Assembly (NCBI GenBank): GCA_043228905.1 | Contig: JBHGNT010000012.1 | Location: forward strand, 19,220,001-19,284,000 | Direction: 5' to 3' | From: Azolla caroliniana | Lineage: Eukaryota > Polypodiophyta | DNA length: 64,000 nt | Part shown: positions 56,139-64,000 of the stretch, piece by piece | Numbering within the stretch: position 1 is the first letter of the stretch | How the letters are laid out: every line of letters starts with the position of its first letter | The notes under the pieces: generated by a model | Database searches by the model: none | What the model saw: the letters and a program-made list of their open reading frames with translations, nothing else | What the model was told of the DNA's origin: nothing | Program-made: the position numbers and the translations under genes

Positions 56139-56221
56139 TGGTATTAGAGCGCGAGGGTTGAGAACCTTTGTAGCCAACATAACTTGAAAGGGAAACTAAC
56201 CAAGAAGAATAGGTAAAACCG

Positions 56222-57180
56222 ATGGATAGAGGCATGGCTAGCTCGCTTCTGACGGAGAAGCTCGACAGAAACAACTACACGTCTTGGTCCTACAAGATGC
56301 ACCAGTACCTGCTCGGGCATGGTTACTGGAGCTATGACGACGGAGCAAATGAAACGGCACCCGAATCGACACACAGAGATTTCCCGGTGTGGGAACAGTC
56401 TGCGAGTAGAGTACTGTACTGCTTCGCATCTTATGTGGGTGAACAGCTCCTAAGCTACATTCGGGATGCAAAAACGCCAAAAGATGCTTGGGGAAATCTT
56501 AAGAAGATTTTCGCCGCAAGCACTACAGCTAGGAAGCTTCAAATCCGACAATAGCTGAGCAACCTACGACAACGTGAATTGTCGGTGGCTAATTACACCT
56601 CGAAGATGAAAGATATATGTGACTCCTTAGCCTCCATCGATGTGAACATCGAGGAAGGCGAGATGGTGCAGATCTGTCTCAGGGGACTGGCGTCGAAGTT
56701 CGGAGCATTCTGAACCGTTGTGTGTACACAGGAGAATACGTCGTCGTTTTTCGACCTACAGTTGATGCTCCTTATAGAGGAGAACCACGCGGGTGCGTCG
56801 ACGAGCACGCATGCCGACAACAAGATGTTGTACATGGAGGGAGATAGGCCCCATGGTCGTGGTGGATGAGGCGAGTCGGTGCACAATGGAGGCGGCCGAC
56901 AAGATCAAGCACGAAGGCACCGAAGTGATGCCGACAGCAATTCCAAACCCTCCGGAAATAGGGGGAATCGAGGCGACGAGAACCGGCAAGGGAAATCCAT
57001 TGCGGAATGCTGGTACTGTGGCCAGAAAGGCCACAAGGAGAGAGACTGCTGAAAGAAATGCGCCGATTCAGAGAGAACCAGATCCGGATCAGGCTCCGGA
57101 CAAACTAACAAAGGAAATCGGCAACGATCGCACGACACCGCAAGGTCCGGATAAGCCGGAAAAGGGTCAACCTTCGTGAC
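56222..57180 (+). pseudogene. Copia-A3 gag
   Basis: ATG 56222, MDRGMASSLLTEKLDRNNYT, Gag core SYIRDAKTPKDAWGNLKKIF, then stops at 56552 (TAG) and at 56711 (TGA, CGA expected), and another near 56867. A zinc knuckle CWYCGQKGHKERDC near 57008 is in the same frame as the start, followed directly by TGA where TGG is expected. The protein would form the particle. Most lesions are C-to-T or G-to-A. Confidence 0.9.
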
Positions 57181-57204
57181 AAGACACGAAGTGAACTCTA
57201 TGAC

Positions 57205-59424
57205 ATGTCCACCCCAAAATCGGACGAGGTGTGGTACGTTGACTCTGGTGCGTCAAACCACATGACGTGCCACAAGGAGTGGTTCTCGTACCTAGAAAAA
57301 CTGATGCAACCGAGAGTAGTCGCAACCGGAAACGACACTCCGCATCCGATCGCGAATGTCGGTGAAGTTCCCTTGAGCCATGTAGGGCAGAAAGGGAAAC
57401 TTATGAACGTGTTACACATCCCCACAATCACGAAGAATCTGGTATCGGTCGGGTAGATCGTCGACCATTGGATGCAAGTCCGGTTCACGCATCTCGGGTG
57501 CTTCATCGAAGAAGAAGGCCGAGTTATTGCGCAAGGGCGTAGAGACTGGAGGATGTTTATACTCGACACTAGTGACGATGGCACCGCAATGTTCGCAAAA
57601 GGACAAAAAGTCGAGTCGGATATTGACTTATGGCACAAGCGGATAGGCCACGTCAACTATCAATGGCTTCAGGACTTGCAACCGAAACATGTGGTGTTCA
57701 GATTGCCCAAGTTTAGTGGCCGGAGGGCACGAATTTGTGAAGCCTGCCAACTCAGGAAGCAACATTGACTTCCTTTCCCTAACGAGCATAACCGGAGTTG
57801 GAACAAGCTCAACTTGATACATTCCGATGTATGGGGGTCGGAACAGAACGTTAGTCTTGGCGGTAGTCGATATTTTGTCTCCTTCATCGACGACTATACG
57901 TGGCACATGTGGATCTATCTCATCAAGAAGAAGAGTGAAGTCTTTGACTATTTCCGGGACCTCAAAGGGTTCGTGGAAACAGAAACAGGATGAAAGTTCA
58001 AGTGCCTGCAGTCGGATGGCGGAAAAGAATACTTTTCCGGTCAATTCAACGGCTATCTGCAACAAATGGGAATTCGGCGCCAATTCAGTTGTAGATACAC
58101 GCCGGAGAAAAATGGCGTGGCCGAGAGGAAGAACCGGTCAATTGTAGAAGCGGCATAGGCAATGTTGGAGGAGAAGAGCTTGCCCAAGTTCTATTGGGCC
58201 GGGGCGGTACAAATTGCAATATACATCCAGAATCGGATCGGAGACAAACTATTGGCGCATGAGCAGTATTTCGGAAGGAAGCCGAATCTACGACACTTGA
58301 GAGTTTTCGGTAGCATTGCGTATGTGCATGTACCAAAGGAGAAATGGAGGAAGTTGGACGCGAAAGCCGAGAATTGTATCTTGGTCGGCTACTCGGACGA
58401 GCAGAAGGGTTATAAGTGTTATAACCCTCGCACCAAACAAGCGCGCGTGAGCCGCGATGTTGTGTTTGACAAGTCCGCGTCCTGGTACTTGCCTTCAACT
58501 CCGGACCTCACCTCCAATCCGAGTTCTGATGATGAGGTCAGCGAGGCCGAGATGCCCCCGGATGAGCCCGAAATCGGGACCCGTGATGAGAGTCCGATTT
58601 CGTTTTAGTTAAGTGGACCGGATGGACGACTGAGTCGGTTCAATCAATCCGATGAAGAGCCGGCGAGTAGTGGAGACTCGGTCGTGCATTCCCCGCGCAG
58701 GAAGCCGGGGAGACGGTTTACGCGCAAAGAAAAAGGGAAGAAGCAGGTGTCGGATTACGGCACAGATAGGAACGAGTCGGATCAACGTGACTTCGACTCC
58801 GAGGGAAGTGACGACGGGTCTTTGAGAGCGAAGTCTGCATCAGCCATGAAAGCCTCAACATCGGCTAATGAGCAATTACGCCAATCAACGCGCCAGAAGA
58901 ACCCTATTGTGCGGTTCGGTTACAACGAGTACATGGCGCATCACTATGCGTACATGATGTGTGTAGCGGAAGTGCGTGAGCCGGAGAGCTACGCAGAGGC
59001 GGCGAAGGACGCAAATTGGCGTGCCGCAATGGAGGAAGAGATGCGTGCATTGGCGGAGAATGAAACCTGGGACCTGATTGACGCACCGAAAGGTGTGAAG
59101 CCGATCGGATGTAGGTGGGTGTACAAGGTCAAGTTCAACACTGACGGCTCGGTCAACCGATACAAGGCCCGGTTAGTAGCAAAAGGCTATGCGCAGAAAC
59201 ACGACATCGACTACAATGAGACGTTTGCGGCAGTCGCGAAGATGACGACCGTCCGTGTTTTGCTCGCGGTCGCTGCGGCAAAGGGGTGGCATTTACATCA
59301 AATGGATGTAAGGAATGCGTTCCTACAAGGTGAGCGTGAGGAACAGGTGTACATGGTACAGCCCCCCGGATTTCACTCCGGAACGAACACTTCCGCGGTG
59401 TGCCGATGTCCCTTTACGGACTAA
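57205..59424 (+). pseudogene. Copia-A3 pol, first frame: protease, integrase, RT start
   Basis: Protease VWYVDSGASNHMT; pre-integrase DLWHKRIGHVNYQWLQDLQ and CEACQLRKQH. Integrase LNLIHSDVWGSEQNVSLGGS, QSDGGKEYFSGQFNGYLQQM, EKNGVAERKNRSIVEAA (catalytic Asp, Asp, Glu), and C-terminus [20 protein letters not shown]. The acidic linker contains [42 protein letters not shown] and [20 protein letters not shown] follow. The frame is broken by stops at 57454, 57766, 57991, 58156 and 58606 and ends where a net 7-base loss near 59407 removes the LKK of the CRLKKSLYGLKQ block. Confidence 0.92.
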
Positions 59425-59439
59425 AGCAAGTCTCGCGTG

Positions 59440-60509
59440 CCTAGAACGCGAAGAGCACGCAACGATTGCGTCGGATGGGCTTTGTGATGTCAAAATCGGA
59501 CTCCTCACTGTTCATCCGTAAAGATCGACTCAGGCCGGTTAGTATTTTACTTTATGTTAATGACTTGGTCATCACCAGCGTCGACCTAGGTGAGATAGAC
59601 CGCATGAAGCTCCAGCTTGCGGCATCATTCGACATGAAAGATCTAGGGGACCTTCATTACTTCCTCGGGATCGAAGTGATCCATACCCCTGAAGATATCT
59701 TGATCAGCCAACGTCATTACGCGTTGAATATGCTCTTCAAATTCAAGATGGCCGACTGTAAGTTCGTCTCAACGCCTCTGGATAGAACCGTCAAGCTACG
59801 CCCCGATTCTGGAAAGGTATGCGACCTGACGAGGTTCCGATAGATAGTAGGAAACCTTATACATTTGACCATCACCCGACCAGATCTCAGCTACCCAGTC
59901 GGGGTGATTAGTCAGTTCATGGCGTGACCGACCGAGGAGCACCTTCAGTGTGCACAACGCGTACTCCGGTATGTCAGTGGCACTAAGGACCGGGGGCTAC
60001 TATATCGGGCTGATACTGCCGCATAGTTGGTCGGTTTCACCGATGCTGATTGGGCCGGAAACATCGGCGATCACCGATCCACGTCCGGTTTCGCGTTCTC
60101 TCTCGGGAGTGCCACGATCGCGTGGAGTAGCAAGAAGCAGCCGACAGTTGCGTTGTCGAGCACCGAAGCTGACTATAGAGGAGTTGTTGTCGCAACATGT
60201 GAAGCCATATGGTTGAAGCGGCTACTTAAGGATCTGCAGGTGGAGGTATCCGATCCAACGACAATCTACTGTGACAACCTCAGCAGCATCCAACTAGCGA
60301 AGAACCCTGTCTTCCACGCCCGGACTAAGACCATTGAGGTGCACTACCATTTCGTCCGTGAGCGTGTCCTCTCCAGTGAAGTCGAACTTCAGTATGTTCC
60401 GACGGATCGGCAGACCGCCGACATATTCACCAAGCCACTTGGTCTGGACAAGTTGCGGCAATTCTCGGGTGCGCTTGGGTTGCGTCACCTCGACGTGCTG
60501 AACTTGAGG
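59440..60509 (+). pseudogene. Copia-A3 pol, second frame: RT palm and RNase H
   Basis: Downstream of the frameshift the RT active site near 59557 reads YVND, so the first catalytic Asp is lost. It continues with LGDLHYFLGIEVIHTPEDIL and STPLDRTVKLRP, then stops at 59841, 59926 and 60024. From 60027 a frame of 321 codons is open: RNase [57 protein letters not shown] and [14 protein letters not shown], running without a stop into the extension. Confidence 0.93.
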
Positions 60510-60992
60510 GGGAGAGATGTTCCAAAAGACGAAGACCGCGAGGCCAAGTCGGATGACGAACTCGATCTCGGACCGGCTGAAGACGCCGAGGGCGGACCCG
60601 CGGAAGATTCCGAAAGCAGACATACGGGGAGCAGTCGAAAGAAAGAGCCGAAGCCAACCAAGGGCGAGAAGACCGAGGACGAGTTGGAGACAACCAACTC
60701 GGACGAGAGCAAAAACCGATCGGAGGAAGTCGAGTCGGTTCGGATATTTGATTCGAATACGCCGAATCAACAAAGGGCCAAGCATAAGAGAAGGCAGCAG
60801 AAGAGGTGCCAACACCGCAACAGCAAGGAAGCTGAGAAGGGTCGTGTGAGCAGACAAGCCAACCGAAAGGGTCGAGGCACGTGGAATCGAACGGGTCGAG
60901 GAGCGCGAGCGAGGCGTGAAGCCAAAAGGAACTGGAGAGCAGATCCGGAAGAGCAGATGGAACCTCAAGTTGAGCTTGAGGGGGAGTGTTGA
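60510..60992 (+). CDS. Copia-A3 post-RNase H charged extension, in frame with RNase H
   Basis: The 60027-60992 frame continues for about 160 codons after the first polypurine tract (60501-60515) and stops at a TGA inside the LTR (VELEGEC). It is acidic first ([39 protein letters not shown]) and basic later ([39 protein letters not shown]). No Cys/His cluster, membrane segment or signal peptide is visible. The homologous frames at 2665-3144 and 63121-63650 share the order and several short motifs. In this copy, where the rest of gag-pol has more than ten stops, this part has none. Confidence 0.65.
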   Translation, partial: GRDVPKDEDREAKSDDELDLGPAEDAEGGPAEDSESRHTGSSRKKEPKPTKGEKTEDELETTNSDESKNRSEEVESVRIFDSNTPNQQRAKHKRRQQKRCQHRNSKEAEKGRVSRQANRKGRGTWNRTGRGARARREAKRNWRADPEEQMEPQVELEGEC

Positions 60993-61432
60993 GATACAAG
61001 CTCAACATTGGCCGGATCGGCTGTGCAAGCCGAGAACCGGATCGGTTGGGGCCGATCGGTTAGGCCAGACCGGTGCGTAAAACGGGTGTGTAAACCGGTA
61101 CGCAAGTCAGTGAATAACGAGAAGCTGTAGCAGTGCGTAAACCGCGAGGCTGTTGGAACGATATTCCGCGTAGGAATATATTTTGGGAATTAGTGTAGAG
61201 CTCCGTTATGAGCATTGAAGTACGTGTCAATACTTCTGTCAGTCTGTATGGACTTGTATAAAAGTGCTCACTGAGCACATCCTATGTACCGATTGAGTAG
61301 TATTTTGAATCGAGTTTTGTGTGTGTTCTTTCTCTCTGTCTCTCCCGCGTACTGTGCATATACAAGCTCTCCATGCAACCTACATATTCTTTGCGTTTGA
61401 TTTCCTATTGCTTCCGCACGCTATTCTTCACA
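60987..61432 (+). repeat. 3' LTR of Copia-A3
   Basis: 446 bp, starts TGTTGAGATACAAGCTCAAC right after the second polypurine tract. TATAAAAGTGCTCACTGAGC near 61258. It ends TTCACA. Confidence 0.93.
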
Positions 61433-63120
61433 AACAAAATGTTGGAATATGATTTCGGCACTGCCGAGTAAGATCGGAGAGAATCTGACTTCGGGCCAAT
61501 CGAGAAGGAACCTCCGCGGAAGAGGTCGAAGTCAGCCAAGAGGGCCGCGAAATCAGCTAATCAACGAATTACGCCGATCTATCCACCTAAAAAACCCCGT
61601 AAAGAGATACGGGTGTAATGCGTACATGCGCACCATTATGCGTACATGACACGAGTGGCGGAAGTGCGTGAGCCAAAGAGCTACGCAGAAGCAACGGAAG
61701 ACGCAAACTGGCGTGTCGCGATGGAGGAAGAGATGCGTGTGTTATCGGACAATGAGACTTGGGACCTGGTTGACATGCTGAAGGGTGTGACGCCGATCGG
61801 ATGCCGATGGGTGTATAAGGTCAAGTACAACACGGACGGCTCTATCAACCGCTACAAGGCCCGATAAGTGGCGAAAGGCTACGCGCAGAAGCACGGCGTA
61901 GATTACGACAAACGTTCGCACCGGTCGCGAAGATGACCACGATGTGCGTTCTACTAGTTGTAGCAGCCATGAAGGGGTGGCACTTACATCAGATGGATGT
62001 AAAGAATGTGTTCCTGCAAGGTGATCTTGAGGAACAAGTGTACATGGCACAATCCCCCGGATTTCTATCCGAACAGAACACTTCGGCAGTTTGTCGATTG
62101 AAGAAGTCTTTATACGGACTTAAGCAAGCTCTGCGAGCTTGGAACGCGAAGATTACGCAACGGTTGTGTAGGATGGGGTTCACAACGTCCAAGTCACACT
62201 CTTGATTATTTGTTCGGCAAGGTAAACATGGACCGGTTAGCCTTCTACTCTATGTTGACGATTTAGTCATCGTCGGTGCCGACCTAGAAGAAATCCGCCG
62301 AGTGAAGTCCCTGCTTGCGGCATCATTCAACATGAAGGATCTTGGCGACCTTCATTACTTCCTCGAGATCGAAGTGATCCATTACCCCGAAGGCATATTG
62401 ATCAGCCAACGTCATTACGCACTAAATATGCTCTTTAAGTTCAGGATGGCAGATTGTAAGCCCATCTCGACCCCTCTGGATAGAAATGTAAAGCTTCACC
62501 GAGATTCGGGAAAGGCATGCGACACGACACGGTTCCAACGGATTGTCGGAGGCCTAATCTAGTTGACAATCACTCGGTCGGATCTCAGTTACTCAGTCGG
62601 CTTGATTAGTCAATTTATGCCGCAACCCACGGCTGAACACTTTCAATGCGTGTAGAGGATATTGCGATATGTTAGCAGCACTAAGGAAATGGCGTTGTTG
62701 TATTAGGCAGGCATAGCCGAACAATTAGTTGGCTACACGGATGCCGATTGGGCCGGAAATGCCCATGATCGTAGATCCACATCCGGATACACATTCTCAT
62801 TCGGGAGTGCGGCGATCGCATGGAGCAGTAAGAAGCAACCGACAATAGCACTGTCGAGCACAAAGGCCGAATATCGAGGGGTGACTATTGCTATGTGCGA
62901 AGTCATTTGGCTGAAACGGCTATTACGGGACCTGCATGTGGAGGTGTCCGATCCGACGATGATCTATTGCGACAACCTCAACAGTATCCACCTTGTGAAA
63001 AACCCTGTATTCCACGCCCGGACCAAGCACATTGAGGTTGCCGACATCTTCACCAAGCCCCTTGGTCTCGATAAGTTATGGCATTTCTTGGGTAAGCTGG
63101 GTTTACATCACCTCGACGTG
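61433..63120 (+). pseudogene. Copia-A2 linker, RT and RNase H
   Basis: After the linker (QLINELRRSIHLKNPVKRYG) the RT reads ANWRVAMEEEMRVLSDNETW and [20 protein letters not shown], stopping at 61865. It shifts frame near 61910, then DVKNVFLQGDLEEQVYMAQS and LKKSLYGLKQALRAWNAKIT, and the active-site block LYVDDLVIVGADLEEIRRVK near 62251 in a separate frame. RNase H reads [16 protein letters not shown] and CEVIWLKRLLRDLHVEVSD. A deletion of about 90 bp after TKHIEV removes the [10 protein letters not shown] block before [13 protein letters not shown]. Stops are frequent between 62560 and 62710. Confidence 0.9.
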
Positions 63121-63650
63121 CCGAACTTGAGGGGGAGACAAGAACAAGAGCGTGAACGTGAAAGGAGCGGTAGTGACCGCGATGCCAAATTGGATGAAGA
63201 ATTTGATTTCGGGCCGGCTGAAGAAGCCGAAGAAGTAAGCAAGGTCCATAACCGCAGGGAAGAGCCGAAGACAACCGAACAAGGGGTAGATAAGGCCAAG
63301 ACCAAGACATGGTCTAACGTTGTCAAGGGCCTAAAGACAGAAGAAGAATTGGAGACAACCAATTCGGATGTAAGCAGAAATGAATCAAGAGTGACCAATT
63401 CAATCGAAATGTTCGATTCGGACATTACGAATCGACTAAGGGCCAAGCAGAAAAAAGGGCAGCGAAAGAGGCGCCAACACCACGACAACAAGGGAGCTGA
63501 GAAAGGCCACATGAGCAGACAAGCTGACCGAAAGGGTCGAGGTGTGCGGAATCAGACGAACCGAAGAGCGCGAGCGAGCGTGAAGCCAGGAGAAGCCGGA
63601 GCGAAGATCCGGAGGAGCACGCAGGACCTCCAATTGAGCTTGAGGGGGAG
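63121..63650 (+). CDS. Copia-A2 post-RNase H charged extension
   Basis: In frame with RNase H from 62881. After the first polypurine tract (63124-63138) it reads [58 protein letters not shown] and MSRQADRKGRG. A late shift puts the frame off the usual VELEGEC end, and it reads on into the LTR to 63720. A second polypurine tract is at 63636-63650. Function unknown. Confidence 0.6.
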
Positions 63651-64000
63651 TGTTCAAATACAAACTCCACATTGGGTGCGTAAACGAGTGCGTAATCCAA
63701 TGCGTAGATTGGGTGTGTAAAACTATACGCACAACATGGCCGTAGCGATGTGTAAACCGAGAGACCATTAGAACTTTATTCCTCGTAAGGAATAATTTTG
63801 GGAGTAAGTGTAGGATGCTCATTTATGAGCGGTCAAGTACTGACAGTACTTATGTCAGCCCAATAGTCATGGCTTGTATAAAAGGTGCTCACTGAGCACG
63901 AAGTATGTACAGAGAACATACAAAGAATTATTTTTGAATATAGTTTTTGTTACTGCTCTCTCTCTGTTTCTCCCTCTCCTTCTCTGTGATTTCTGCGTTT
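63651..64000 (+). repeat. 3' LTR of Copia-A2, cut by the window edge
   Basis: Starts TGTTCAAATACAAACTCC (the usual GAGATACAAGCTC block is mutated) after the polypurine tract. It matches 24472-24888 throughout (CCTCGTAAGGAATAATTTTG, TATAAAAGGTGCTCACTGAG). By that comparison about 65 bp remain beyond base 64000. Confidence 0.92.

Larger units (their letters stand above)
55707..61432 (+). mobile_element. Copia-A3, complete element nested in its sister Copia-A2
   Basis: LTRs 55707-56138 and 60987-61432 (TGTTGAGATACAAGCTCAACATT ... TTCACA). The flanks AAGAA (55702-55706) and AACAA (61433-61437) match at four of five bases. The primer site at 56139 reads TGGTATTAGAGC, a C-to-T change from the standard site. 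Gag is at 56222, pol from 57205, a post-RNase H extension at 60510-60992, and two polypurine tracts at 60501-60515 and 60971-60986. Confidence 0.94.
24472..64000 (+). mobile_element. Copia-A2, 3' LTR running off the right edge
   Basis: Four separated blocks belong to one Copia-A type element: 5' LTR and gag to integrase (24472-26869), integrase (55073-55706), and linker, RT, RNase H, extension and 3' LTR (61433-64000). The first and last LTRs are the same subfamily (GGGTGCGTAAACGRGTGCGTA), distinct from those of Copia-A1 and A3. The insertions between the blocks are Gypsy-4 (TAACC/TAGCC duplication) and Copia-A3 (AAGAA/AACAA). Copia-A2 itself interrupts Copia-F. Confidence 0.85.

Noticed and set aside
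60510-60992. An envelope-like gene after RNase H
   Set aside because: No signal peptide, membrane segment or cysteine pattern. The frame is a charged, low-complexity extension of pol.

Overview
The window is heterochromatin-like DNA of a land plant and consists almost entirely of LTR retrotransposons inserted into one another. I found no host protein gene, rRNA gene or functional tRNA gene. The evidence for a plant is Copia pol genes of plant type with TGGTATCAGAGC (initiator-Met tRNA) primer sites, chromodomain Gypsy elements, and decay dominated by CGA-to-TGA and CAG-to-TAG changes, as expected for methylated cytosines. One Gypsy family has a Gag of the Tf1/sushi type, otherwise best known from fungi and animals. 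Related Tcn1-like elements are known from mosses and lycophytes, so a non-seed plant is possible, but this is only an inference.

Layout, by names used here. Copia-A1 (1-3530, +) enters from the left edge, carries a solo LTR at 2222-2574, and sits in the gag of Copia-H (3531-4235, -). An unclassified stretch follows (4236-4990). Copia-F (-, 3' LTR at 4991-5245) runs to 24471. It is split by the non-autonomous element S6 (6410-15248, which itself contains the young Gypsy-1 at 7493-14510), by Gypsy-2 (16953-24053), and finally by Copia-A2. Copia-A2 (+) starts at 24472 and its 3' LTR runs off the right edge. A2 contains Gypsy-4 (26870-55067) and a sister element, Copia-A3 (55707-61432). Gypsy-4 contains Copia-B (27133-44548) and Copia-E (46115-51560). 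Copia-B contains Copia-D (29787-40906) and a solo LTR (41040-41845). Copia-D contains Gypsy-3 (34627-40293). The deepest nest is therefore six elements (F > A2 > Gypsy-4 > B > D > Gypsy-3). Most boundaries are fixed by 5-bp target duplications.

Every coding region carries at least one disabling lesion, so nothing here is clearly autonomous. Gypsy-1 (4 differences between 455-bp LTRs, one stop codon) and Gypsy-2 (472-bp LTRs identical by eye, but a broken gag) are the most recent arrivals.

The most interesting signal is a set of related elements (Gypsy-3, Gypsy-4, S6 and the 2222-2574 solo LTR) with TGTCA...TGACA ends and no tRNA primer site. In Gypsy-3, Gypsy-4 and S6, the bases just after the 5' LTR are complementary to a sequence 32-33 nt downstream of the LTR TATA box, where the mRNA should start. 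This is the layout of Tf1-type self-priming, and the paired sequences differ between families in a compensating way. The solo LTR has the matching promoter hairpin. All these LTRs also begin with a tRNA-like segment in antisense. Gypsy-3/4 further show a probable -1 frameshift site (GTTAAAC) between gag and pol. Separately, the Copia-A family carries a conserved charged open frame after RNase H, enclosed by two polypurine tracts.
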